Assembly (NCBI GenBank): GCA_022573605.1
Contig: JACZTQ010000101.1
Coordinates: 1-9,895 of the forward strand
Reading direction: 5' to 3'
DNA: 9,895 nucleotides
Origin: Pseudomonadota bacterium
Lineage (GTDB): Bacteria > Pseudomonadota > Alphaproteobacteria > Rhodobacterales > Rhodobacteraceae
A model generated the notes under the pieces. The model was not told where the DNA came from and searched no databases. It saw only the letters and a list, made by a program, of their open reading frames with translations. This document shows, piece after piece, positions 1-6,665 of this stretch. Each line of letters begins with the position of its first letter. Positions within the stretch are counted from its first letter, which is position 1. Made by a program: the position numbers and the translations under genes.

Positions 1-1647
1 GGCCTCTCGTAACTCGACATCGGACTCACCGTTGCCCGGAACCAGGACCGCCGGCTTGTCTACTTCCTTGAGGATGGTGATCACGTCATCGAGGCCGTGC
101 CGCATGACGGCGAAGTCTCCGGCGCCGGTTTTCTTCGGTTTCTCAACCGTGATGGTGGGAGGCAGATGTGAACCCCGCTTCTCCAGGTACAGGTCCGCGT
201 CCCACGAAGCGCCGATCGACGGTGTGAAGAGGGACGATATCTTCGCCGGGTCGACTGAGGGGCCGGGCTCCCGCTCCAACAAGTCGAGCTCCGTATAGCC
301 GCCCTTGAGGACGAAGCCTGCGTCTGTCGCATCCGACGCCTCCACCTCGGCTGGCACGAATCGCGCCGACATAACTCGGTACTCCTTAACGGTGTGCGGC
401 GCTATCGCGTCGTCCAGGGGAACGCCGACGACCTCGTTGATCAGGCTGCCCCAGTCGCCTGCGGCGTCGACCGCGGGTGTGGACGCTTCTCCGACGGGTC
501 TTTCCCTTGCCGAAGTGACGGCCAAGATACCCGCCCGACGGACTTTGGTCGTTCGCGTCGCGAGGGTCCCGACGTGCCGATCGAGCCAGAGCGTACGATC
601 CCGCACGTCCTCGACGACGCGAAAGTACGAGTTCTGGCTGTCCGTGATGTAAACCACGGCCCCCGCAAGCAGACCGACCGGAATCCGTGCTAGGTGCAAG
701 CCCCGATCGACCGACGCGCCGGCGGCGGTGGGACCCAGCGCCGCGAGCCGGTCGCCTGGCTCAACGTGTACGATGGTGTATCCGGCCCGGAAATGCTGCC
801 ACACGGTCGGTCGCACCGTGACCTCCGTCTCGTCGTCGGCAAGGTTGTTGAAATACTCGTTCATGCCTTTGCGGAGGTCGCCGGGGATTGTGAACTTATC
901 ATCGAAGCCAAGAGTGACATGGTATCGTTCGCCCAGGCTGATCGTCTTGATCTGAGCCAGCCAAAGCTCGACCTTGGTCAGGTTGAGAAGAAGCGCATAG
1001 GCTTTGATCGACTTCTTGTGCTTGCCGAAATGGACGAAAAGATCGGTCACCGCCGTCGTTTCGAGGCCCTGCGCGATGGCGGCGACATGGTCGTCATGGG
1101 AGAGGATGAAGGCGAGTTTGTCGGCCCGGCGGGTGGGCAACTCGGATGGCAGGGCGCCGAGATTCTTGAGGACGCCGAAGAAGCGTTTCATCTGCTTGTC
1201 CAGGCTGACCTGCATAGGCGCATCGTCGCGCTTGCCGAAGCCGTAGAGCACGAGCCGGGTCTTCGCCGCTCGGGCGAGTGCTGTCCTTGCCCGGCCCGAA
1301 GGGGTTATCCAGTGCGCCTGCAGCAGCGGGTCGTCGAAGGTGACCAGTTCACGCAGGCGCGGCCAGGTCTCCTCGGTGCCGATCCAGCCATCGACGGTCA
1401 GCCCCGCTTCGGTCTGAAACAGCTTCAACGCCCGGCGCAGCGTGTCGTCGTAATCGGACCGGTCCTCGTCCCGGTCGAGATAGCCGAGCGCGAAGAGCCA
1501 GCTTCGCGCGGTTCTGATGCGTGATTGGGAGAACCCGACGTGCTCGTGGTCCGCGACAAGGTCGTCCTCGATGACCGGCGCGGCGATATCGCGTTCGTGC
1601 GCCGCGACCAGGTTTTCGAGAAATTCGGCCTCGCGTTCCACGGCCAT
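1..1647 (-). CDS. Large protein with N-terminal peptidoglycan-binding domain, 3' end outside window
   Basis: An ATG at 1647 opens a frame with no stop for 549 codons down to base 1, so the C-terminus lies outside the window. An in-frame TAG lies 39 bases upstream with no other start between, so the ATG is secure; GAGG just ahead is a modest ribosome site. Residues about 47-101 fit a PG_binding_1 three-helix domain: ARSWLFALGYL, then LRRALKLFQTEAGLTVDGWIG, the usual pattern of an ALG(Y/F)L helix and a fQ...GL.vDG.iG.eT turn. No signal peptide or membrane segment is seen. Residues 130-549 are not recognised; they include a basic helical stretch near 205-235 and a beta-rich stretch near 285-375. 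Codon use in 1-700 is less GC3-biased than in the genes to the right. It lies 44 bases after the 113-residue gene and is probably co-transcribed with it. It may be a cell-wall hydrolase or a surface or secretion-linked protein; only the domain is supported. Confidence 0.82.
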   Translation of the reverse strand, partial: MAVEREAEFLENLVAAHERDIAAPVIEDDLVADHEHVGFSQSRIRTARSWLFALGYLDRDEDRSDYDDTLRRALKLFQTEAGLTVDGWIGTEETWPRLRELVTFDDPLLQAHWITPSGRARTALARAAKTRLVLYGFGKRDDAPMQVSLDKQMKRFFGVLKNLGALPSELPTRRADKLAFILSHDDHVAAIAQGLETTAVTDLFVHFGKHKKSIKAYALLLNLTKVELWLAQIKTISLGERYHVTLGFDDKFTIPGDLRKGMNEYFNNLADDETEVTVRPTVWQHFRAGYTIVHVEPGDRLAALGPTAAGASVDRGLHLARIPVGLLAGAVVYITDSQNSYFRVVEDVRDRTLWLDRHVGTLATRTTKVRRAGILAVTSARERPVGEASTPAVDAAGDWGSLINEVVGVPLDDAIAPHTVKEYRVMSARFVPAEVEASDATDAGFVLKGGYTELDLLEREPGPSVDPAKISSLFTPSIGASWDADLYLEKRGSHLPPTITVEKPKKTGAGDFAVMRHGLDDVITILKEVDKPAVLVPGNGESDVELREA

Positions 1648-1691
1648 GGCCGCCTCGCTTCGCTGTTGGATCGGTCGGAGCCGATACTATT

Positions 1692-2033
1692 CTATTTGAT
1701 GATCCCTTTGGCGACAGTCATGAAGAGTTCCAGATAGCTGTGGCGGATCTCCTGGCCCATTTGGAATGCCGAGGCATGGGCTTCGACAAGGATCGGATCG
1801 ATCGGTCCCTCGGAAAAGAACTGATCGCTGTCTCCGTCGGCGTCGAGGCGGGTATAGAGCCTCAGCGTGAGGGTGCCTTCCTTCACCGCCGCATCGAAGA
1901 TCTTTCCCACATCGAGATCACCGGCAGACCCCTTTATCAGCGCGGAAATGTCCCCGGTGAAGGTGCGCACCTCGAGCTTGCTGAAATCCTCGAGGCCCTC
2001 TTTCAACTTGCCAAAGGCTTTGGTCAACGACAT
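1692..2033 (-). CDS. Small acidic protein of unknown function (113 aa)
   Basis: The ATG at 2033 is preceded by a near-perfect ribosome site, AAAGGAG (2046-2040), at good spacing, and the frame ends with TAG at 1694-1692. The protein starts MSLTKAFGKLKEGL and is mostly helical by eye, with a Thr/Leu beta-like patch at residues 53-62 (GTLTLRLYTR), an acidic turn (DADGDSD, 64-70) and a C-terminal amphipathic helix (about 83-112). There is no signal peptide, Cys or membrane segment. I do not recognise the family. It sits 44 bases upstream of the peptidoglycan-binding gene on the same strand, so the two probably act together. The methyltransferase gene before it ends 135 bases upstream and is probably a separate function. 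A real gene is very likely, given the ribosome site and normal composition; function is unknown. Confidence 0.8.
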   Translation of the reverse strand: MSLTKAFGKLKEGLEDFSKLEVRTFTGDISALIKGSAGDLDVGKIFDAAVKEGTLTLRLYTRLDADGDSDQFFSEGPIDPILVEAHASAFQMGQEIRHSYLELFMTVAKGIIK

Positions 2034-2168
2034 TGCCTACTCCTTTCCGCTGAATTGGATTTGCTGCATCCGGAAAAGCTACGCCTCCTGTGTGCAACCC
2101 GCAATCACATTCGTGCCATGGCGCCGGCGCGGGGAGCATGCGGTCACCGGCAAGGCTGTCCGGGGGGC

Positions 2169-3722
2169 TCAGAAATCCGTCGGCGCGCCGCCCTCGGCCT
2201 TGCGCCGGGCGACGAAGGCGTCGAGCTCCTCGAGGATGGCGGGGTCCAGCGGCGGGGCCTCGAACTCCTCCAGGATCGCCTTCCAGATCCGGTTGGCGCG
2301 CTCCGGCGTCTGCACCGCGCCGGCCTCCTCCCAGGCCTCGTAATTGCGCCAGTCGGACAGGAAGGGGGCGTAGAAGGCGGTCTCGTAGCGGTCCTGGGTG
2401 TGCTGGATGCCGAAGAAGTGGCGCGCGATGTTGCCCTCGGCGATGGCCTCGACGGCGATGTCGTCCTCGGTGACGCCGATCGGTTTGTTGTAGGCGATCA
2501 TCTGTTGCAGGGTCTCGCAGTCCATCACGAACTTCTCGTAGCTGGCGCACAGCCCGCCCTCGAGCCAGCCCGCCGCATGGTAGACCACGTTGGCGTGGCC
2601 GGAGGTGCAGGCCCAGAGCGAAAAGGCGCTCTCCCAGGCCGCCTGGGCGTCGGGGCAGTTGGCGGCGCAGGCGTTGGAGGCGCGCATCGGCAGGTTGTAG
2701 CGCCGCGCCATCTGGCCCGACATCTGGGTCGCGCGCATGTATTCCGGGGTGCCGAAGGCGGGGGCGCCCGACTTCATGTCGACGTTCGAGGTGAACGAGC
2801 CCATCACCACCGGCGCGCCCGGGTTGACCTGCTGCAACAGCACGATGGCGGCCAGCGCCTCCGCCGTCTGCTGGGCGATGGCGCCGGCCAGGGTCACCGG
2901 GGCCATGGCGCCGGCCAGGGTGAAGGGGGTGACGATGACCACCTGGCCGCGCTTGGCCAGCCGCATGGCGCCGTCGAGCATCGGCGTGTCGTGGATCAGC
3001 GGCGAGGTCGAGTTGATGTTGGTGAACATCCGCGGCCTGGCGTCGAATTCCTCGTGGCTGAGGCCGCCGGCGATGCGCACCATCTCGATCGCGTCCTCGA
3101 CCCGCTCGGCGCCGAGGCTGTAGGTGTGGACCACCTTGTCGGTCAGCACCAGCTTGTCGCGGACACAGTCGAGGTGGCGCACCGAGGGGTGGATATCGAC
3201 CGGCTCGACCGGGTAGCCGCCGGCCATGTGGATGCAGTTGAAATACTGGGTCAGCTTGACCAGGTCGCGGAAGCTCTCGCGGGTGCCCGGGCGCCGCCCG
3301 CGGTCGAGGTCGGAGCAGTTCGGCGGGCTGGAGACGTTGGTGAAGACCTGGTGGCGGCCGCCGATGGTGACCTCGCGGGCCGGGTTGCGCGGGGTGATGG
3401 TGAAGCTGGAGGGGGCCTTGGCGACCCATTCGCGCACCAGGGCGCGGTCGAAGCGGACCCGGTTCGAGTCCGGGTCGACATCGGCGCCGGCCGCCTTCAG
3501 ATGGGCCTTGGCCTCCTCGTGCAGGAAATCGATGCCGATCTCCTCGAGGATGCGCATGGCGCCGTCGTCGATCGCGGCGAGGCCCTCGGGCGAGAGCGGT
3601 TCGGTGGGGGCGTCGAGCAGCTCCGGGATCTGCCAGGCAAGCTGGCTGATCGCGCTACCGGTGTCGCGCCGCACGTTGCCGGCGCGCCCGCCGCCCCGTC
3701 TCCGCCGTCCCGTGGCGCTCAT
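2169..3722 (-). CDS. Trimethylamine/glycine-betaine methyltransferase family protein (MttB-like, non-pyrrolysine)
   Basis: The 517 residues are the usual length for the MttB family (TIM-barrel enzymes moving a methyl group from a quaternary or tertiary amine to a corrinoid protein). The basic start (RRRRGGGRAG) followed by PLSPEGLAAIDDGAMRILEE is typical of alphaproteobacterial members. The hallmark PFTLAGAMAPVTLAGA lies at residues 266-281 and leads into AQQTAEALAAIVLLQ. The C-terminal part has ASNACAANCPDAQAAWE at 348-364, the region that carries pyrrolysine in archaeal MttB. Here the frame is continuous with no internal amber codon, so trimethylamine is an unlikely substrate; known non-Pyl members use glycine betaine, proline betaine or carnitine, and many are uncharacterised. 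The ATG at 3722 has GGGGA at about 6 bases. No corrinoid protein gene is adjacent in the window. Family assignment is firm; substrate is not. Confidence 0.93.
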   Translation of the reverse strand: MSATGRRRRGGGRAGNVRRDTGSAISQLAWQIPELLDAPTEPLSPEGLAAIDDGAMRILEEIGIDFLHEEAKAHLKAAGADVDPDSNRVRFDRALVREWVAKAPSSFTITPRNPAREVTIGGRHQVFTNVSSPPNCSDLDRGRRPGTRESFRDLVKLTQYFNCIHMAGGYPVEPVDIHPSVRHLDCVRDKLVLTDKVVHTYSLGAERVEDAIEMVRIAGGLSHEEFDARPRMFTNINSTSPLIHDTPMLDGAMRLAKRGQVVIVTPFTLAGAMAPVTLAGAIAQQTAEALAAIVLLQQVNPGAPVVMGSFTSNVDMKSGAPAFGTPEYMRATQMSGQMARRYNLPMRASNACAANCPDAQAAWESAFSLWACTSGHANVVYHAAGWLEGGLCASYEKFVMDCETLQQMIAYNKPIGVTEDDIAVEAIAEGNIARHFFGIQHTQDRYETAFYAPFLSDWRNYEAWEEAGAVQTPERANRIWKAILEEFEAPPLDPAILEELDAFVARRKAEGGAPTDF

Positions 3723-3750
3723 CGTTTCCCCGCTGTCTTCGGTTTCGTGA

Positions 3751-3772
3751 CCGGGGAGAGCGTTATCCCCGG
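3751..3772. promoter_or_regulatory. 7-bp inverted repeat in the leader of the MttB-like gene
   Basis: CCGGGGA (3751-3757) and TCCCCGG (3766-3772) are perfect reverse complements around an 8-base loop. The repeat lies 29 to 50 bases upstream of the minus-strand ATG at 3722. It could be an operator or a leader hairpin; no T-tract follows on either strand, so a terminator is unlikely. In DNA this rich in GC, a chance stem of this size is possible. Confidence 0.3.
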
Positions 3773-3970
3773 ATCGGCGAGAGTCCAGCCGGTATGCGGC
3801 AGATGATGTCGTATTTCGGCCAGACTGCCGTTGGCCGGTCCAAATGCGCGCCGGAATTGCCCGATACAGGGTTTCGCCCGGTGCTCGGCCGGTGCTGTCA
3901 ATCCCTGAAACACGCGTGATACGGTGGTTAAGATATTGATAACACAGGGATTTCTAAAAAAGGGTTTGAT

Positions 3971-4140
3971 AACGGCAGCGTCGCTGACCCCTCCCCTGTC
4001 CCCTCCCCTTTCCGGGGAGGGGGACGCAGGGCCGGAGGGCAGGCTATTGCCCTGCCGTTGCCACGGGCGCGGCGCTGGTGCTGGCGTCCCCTCACCCTGA
4101 AAGGGGGAGGGACAGGGTGGGGGTCAGCGACGCTGCCGTT
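3971..4140. repeat. 170-bp palindromic intergenic element (REP/MITE-like), possible terminator
   Basis: The first 20 bases (AACGGCAGCGTCGCTGACCC) are repeated exactly as the reverse complement at the right end. Over 60 bases per arm I count about 50 matches. The arms carry C-runs of the type CCCTCCCC and CCCTCACCCT, a composition common in dispersed intergenic palindromes of alphaproteobacteria. A small inner hairpin (AGGGCA/TGCCCT) sits near the centre. The element lies downstream of the minus-strand HAD gene. On that strand it is followed by CCC and six T (3961-3956), so transcripts leaving the methyltransferase-HAD pair would fold into a long stem ahead of a U-run and may terminate there. 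I see no transposase and no clear target-site duplication. Confidence 0.8.
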
Positions 4141-4183
4141 GGTGATCCGCCGGTGATCAGCCACATCGCCTGGCGACCGCGCC

Positions 4184-4939
4184 TCAGCGGCCCGCCCACT
4201 GCGCCAGCAGCGCCGGCAGGTGCTCGATCGAGGGCAGGATGTGGTCGGCCCAGGGCGCCAGGTCCTCGCGCGTTGCCGGGCCGGTCAGCACGCCCACCGC
4301 CAGCGCCGCGCCGGCGCTGCGGGCGACCTCGAGGTCGTGACGGCTGTCGCCGACCATGACCACGCTGGCCGGCGGGATACCCATCGCCTCGGCGAAGGCC
4401 AGCAGCATGCCGGGGCCCGGTTTCAGGCCGTGGCCGCTGTTATAGCCGGCGATGAAGTCAAAGGCGTCCTCCACACCGGCGGCGGCGAGCTGGACCCGCG
4501 CGCCCTGTTCCGAGTCATGGGTGGCGACGCCGAGCGCGTAGCCGCTGGCGCGCAGGTCGGCCAGCAGCCCCGGCAGGTCGGCGGCGGCGGGGAACAGCAT
4601 GGTCGGGTCGGTCAGGACATCGAGCGCGGTCGCATCGAGGATGCGCTCGACCCCGGCCGCGCCCAGATCGGGCCGGAAGCCGGCCCAGATCCGGGCGATC
4701 TCGCTCGGCGCGCCGGCGACCACCGGCGAGCCCGGCACGAAGCGTCGCCGCTCCGGGTCATAGCCGGCCGCGCGCGCCATTCGCGCCCGGGTTTCGCGGT
4801 CGGGCGCCAGCAGGTCGAGGGTGGCCTCCGTCCACCGCCCCCAGGTGGCCTGGAAATCGAACAGGGTGCCGTCCTTGTCGAACAGGATGCCGCGAACCGG
4901 CGATTTGGGCCCGGATTTGAGCCTGCGGGGCTTAGCCAT
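4184..4939 (-). CDS. HAD-superfamily phosphatase, phosphoglycolate-phosphatase-like
   Basis: The 251-residue protein has all HAD motifs: motif I D21-K-D-G-T (nucleophile D21, acid/base D23), motif II T140 in GVATHD, the motif III Lys173 in GLKPGPGM, and motif IV V-G-D-S-R-H-D at 196-202. The helical insert at residues 30-115 is a C1-type cap, as in phosphoglycolate phosphatase and related sugar-phosphate or nucleotide phosphatases. The ATG at 4939 overlaps the stop of the upstream methyltransferase gene by 8 bases, so translation is probably coupled. The same frame stays open far upstream, to 5269, but that stretch lies inside the methyltransferase gene and has a compositionally biased Arg/Ser/Pro translation. 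Substrate is not predictable; a housekeeping repair phosphatase is as likely as a role tied to its neighbour. Confidence 0.9.
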   Translation of the reverse strand: MAKPRRLKSGPKSPVRGILFDKDGTLFDFQATWGRWTEATLDLLAPDRETRARMARAAGYDPERRRFVPGSPVVAGAPSEIARIWAGFRPDLGAAGVERILDATALDVLTDPTMLFPAAADLPGLLADLRASGYALGVATHDSEQGARVQLAAAGVEDAFDFIAGYNSGHGLKPGPGMLLAFAEAMGIPPASVVMVGDSRHDLEVARSAGAALAVGVLTGPATREDLAPWADHILPSIEHLPALLAQWAGR

Positions 4940-6038
4940 CGGACGGGGCGTCGAGGTCGATGAACAGCTCGGTATCGGTGTTCTCGACCCGGACCGCGAG
5001 GGTATCGCCCACGGCCAGCGGAACCGGATGCGGGAAGGGCCAGAAGGCCGGCCACCAGTTGCAGGCAAGCTCGGGCCGGTTCTCGTAGGTGGAGCCGTCC
5101 GGAAAGTCGTGGCGGACCCATTGCAGGATCCCGACAGCATAGCCATCGGCGGTGGCCTCAAATTCGACCGTGCGGCTGCCGTGGGACGGATCTTCCTCCG
5201 ACAGCAGGTCGAATTCGGCCAGCGTCCGGGCGGCGCTGAGCGGCTGCTCGATCGGGACCGGGCCGGCAAGCGTGATCCCGGCTGAAGCGAACAGGTTGAT
5301 GCCGCTGACGTCCAGCCCCTCGACCAGGGCCGGAACCCGGATCGAATCGAGCAGCCATTCGTCGCCGACCAGCATGCCGGTGGTGGCGAAGCGGTGCGGC
5401 AGGATCCGCGCCGCCGGCGTCAGCAGTTCGGCGCGGAACCGCTTGAACATCGAAGCCATCCTGGGCACCAGGAATTGCGGATTGACGAATTCGTGCAGCA
5501 ACAGATCGGCGCGCCGGGGCAAGTGCTCGCCGACGCGCAGGTCCTGGTAGCGGCACTCATACAGCGTGATCCTGCCGGTCAGTCCGTTGTTCTCGATATT
5601 GGCCCGGGCGATGGCCGCCACGTGGGGATCGTTCTCGCAGGCGTAGACGTGGCTCGCCCCGGCCCGCGCCGCCAGCATGGCGAACAGCCCGCTGCCGGCG
5701 CCGGCCTCGACCACCAGCGTATCGGGGGTGACCAGCGCTTGCAGCGCCTGGCGATAGGCGGTGTTGCGGTGCCGGTCGTTGATCGCGCGGATATACCAGA
5801 GCGGATATTTGTCGCGGATGTAGACCTCGCTGACCCGGTCGAGCCGGGCCGATTGCGGCAGGGTGCGGCGCAGCAGCAGCGCGAAGTCCCGCGCTTCGCC
5901 GCCGGGAGCCTTCTCGCCGAGGGTTCCGAGCAACCGGATCAGGCCGGGCGCCGGGTCGTCCTGGCGCAGGATCGCTTCGGCAAAGGGCCGGAAACTTGGC
6001 GGCACCTGGTCCAGGTCAATTCGATCCGACAGCGGCAT
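4932..6038 (-). CDS. PRMT-like class I SAM-dependent methyltransferase
   Basis: The protein (368 residues from the ATG at 6038) matches the protein arginine methyltransferase layout. A helical lead-in with IRAINDRHRNTAYRQAL (83-99) resembles the PRMT pattern of an H.pMlnD..R...Y..A helix. The SAM motif I follows, V-V-E-A-G-A-G-S-G at 109-117 with FAMLAARAGA, and then the ribose-binding acidic residue E135 in VYACEND. LLHEFVNPQF (180-189) sits where PRMTs have the double-Glu loop, but only E183 is obvious. Near the C-terminus, ACNWWPAFWPF (325-335) and VGDTLAVRVEN resemble the THW loop and beta-barrel end of PRMTs. A GTG at 6113 would add 25 residues, but AGG/GAGGA lies ahead of 6038 and no ribosome site lies ahead of 6113. 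It overlaps the HAD gene and is divergent from the RiPP cluster. The target could be a protein, peptide or small molecule. Confidence 0.85.
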   Translation of the reverse strand: MPLSDRIDLDQVPPSFRPFAEAILRQDDPAPGLIRLLGTLGEKAPGGEARDFALLLRRTLPQSARLDRVSEVYIRDKYPLWYIRAINDRHRNTAYRQALQALVTPDTLVVEAGAGSGLFAMLAARAGASHVYACENDPHVAAIARANIENNGLTGRITLYECRYQDLRVGEHLPRRADLLLHEFVNPQFLVPRMASMFKRFRAELLTPAARILPHRFATTGMLVGDEWLLDSIRVPALVEGLDVSGINLFASAGITLAGPVPIEQPLSAARTLAEFDLLSEEDPSHGSRTVEFEATADGYAVGILQWVRHDFPDGSTYENRPELACNWWPAFWPFPHPVPLAVGDTLAVRVENTDTELFIDLDAPSDG

Positions 6039-6358
6039 TCGGGCCTGATCCTCGTGAAATGTGGCGCCGTGCTCATACAGGCGGGGCTGATACGCGCTGG
6101 CACGCCGGACCACAAGTCCGCGGGGCGGAATCGAAGGTCTGCGCGCGACTCGCTGTCCTAGTTTGATGCAACCAAGACATAGTCGTTTCGTAAAGCAACT
6201 GAGCTTCGCAAATCGACCAAAGCAAACTCATTAATTTTCCGTTTACGGCGCTTGCGGCTTGAATCCTGCCACATTTTCGAGTTATTAAAATTGAAGCAGT
6301 CGATGACGGCGGGCCGTTGAATTTCTGGCGAGTGGGTGTGAGCTAAGGGGATCGCAGG
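6039..6358. other. Divergent intergenic region between methyltransferase and RiPP precursor
   Basis: These 320 bases separate the minus-strand methyltransferase pair from the plus-strand RiPP cluster and must hold the promoters of both. Bases 6170-6300 are clearly AT-richer than anything around them. No convincing gene is present on either strand; the frames that cross it run into the neighbouring genes. If the methyltransferase starts at the alternative GTG 6113, the region shrinks to 245 bases. Confidence 0.6.
6259..6288 (+). promoter_or_regulatory. Candidate sigma-70 promoter for the RiPP precursor
   Basis: TTGAAT (6259-6264), an 18-base spacer and TATTAA (6283-6288) match 4 of 6 consensus bases each. 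They lie in the AT-rich part of the divergent region, about 70 bases ahead of the precursor ATG. This is a pattern match only; other AT-rich hexamers nearby could serve. Confidence 0.25.
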
Positions 6359-6517
6359 ATGGAAATGGAAACCGGCAAGCGGGTTTGGGGAACCCCGGTT
6401 CTCGAAAAGATCGAGATGGTGGACACGCGAACGATTGCCCCAGGTTGCGGTTCGCAAGGCCAGGGAATGAAGAATAACTTCGGCCCCGAGATGGGCGAGT
6501 GCGGACAGGGTTCCTGA
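6359..6517 (+). CDS. Lasso-type RiPP precursor peptide (52 aa)
   Basis: ATG at 6359 has AAGGGG (6345-6350) at 8 bases, and TGA is at 6515-6517; an ATG two codons later is also possible. The N-terminal half reads KRVWGTPVLEKIEMVDTRTI. W10-G-T-P13-V-L15 fits the Y/W-x-x-P-x-L motif by which lasso leaders bind their RRE protein. T25 stands two residues ahead of a possible cut, matching the conserved Thr at -2, and the distance from W10 to A27 (17) is like that in known lasso precursors (about 15-16). The predicted core A27-S52 begins APGCGSQGQ, has Cys at core positions 4 and 22, Glu only at 18 and 21, and ends in Ser. Its base composition is less GC-rich than the enzyme genes. The RRE gene starts 148 bases downstream. 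The precursor identity is well supported; the ring and cleavage site are not. Confidence 0.87.
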   Translation: MEMETGKRVWGTPVLEKIEMVDTRTIAPGCGSQGQGMKNNFGPEMGECGQGS

Positions 6518-6665
6518 TCGGGATTTCTGGTTGAGGGCCGAGCGGATACGCATCACATAGGCCAAGAGTTCGCCCCGCATCTCTCGACCGGTTGGGCGGG
6601 ATTGTCCGGAAGTATAGTTTGGCGGTTTCCCGCGGCGATCCTTGAGCGACACACACGGACGGACC

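Larger units (their letters stand above)
3723..4183. other. Non-coding gap between the HAD gene and the MttB-like gene
   Basis: These 461 bases hold no convincing gene. They contain the leader hairpin of the MttB-like gene and a 170-bp palindromic element (3971-4140). Between them, 3905-3970 is comparatively AT-rich and has two copies of TTGATAAC (3934-3941 and 3966-3973), the second overlapping the left end of the palindrome. A minus-strand TTGACA occurs at 3901-3896, but no good -10 box follows. The promoter of the MttB-like gene should lie somewhere in 3750-3970. Confidence 0.6.

Noticed and set aside
694..1524. Open frame of 276 codons on the plus strand
   Set aside because: It is antisense to the peptidoglycan-binding gene, whose own frame is open without a break from 1647 to base 1 and contains a recognisable domain.
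1740..3806. Open frame of 688 codons on the plus strand
   Set aside because: It lies antisense to the MttB-like gene and the 113-residue gene, is rich in Gly/His/Val/Arg as expected of the complement of a GC3-biased gene, and shows no family motif.
3873..3901. Perfect -35 hexamer TTGACA on the minus strand ahead of the MttB-like gene
   Set aside because: At 17 bases the -10 position reads GGCGAA, and no better hexamer lies at 16-18 bases, so it is not supported as a promoter.
3719..3913. 64-codon minus-strand frame whose stop overlaps the start of the MttB-like gene
   Set aside because: The ATGA overlap is suggestive, but the translation has no recognisable features, there is no convincing ribosome site, and the stretch carries the leader hairpin. 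I could not support it as a gene.
3928..4164. 78-codon minus-strand frame
   Set aside because: It is a translation of the palindromic repeat element.
5394..6161. Open frame of 255 codons on the plus strand
   Set aside because: It is antisense to the PRMT-like gene, which has clear SAM-binding motifs.
6592..6618. TATAGT with an upstream TTGGGC as an internal promoter for the RRE gene
   Set aside because: The spacer is only 15 bases and the -35 match is poor.
6518..6665. Search for a second precursor between the first precursor and the RRE gene
   Set aside because: No ATG occurs on the plus strand in this gap and no leader-like motif is seen; only one precursor is supported.
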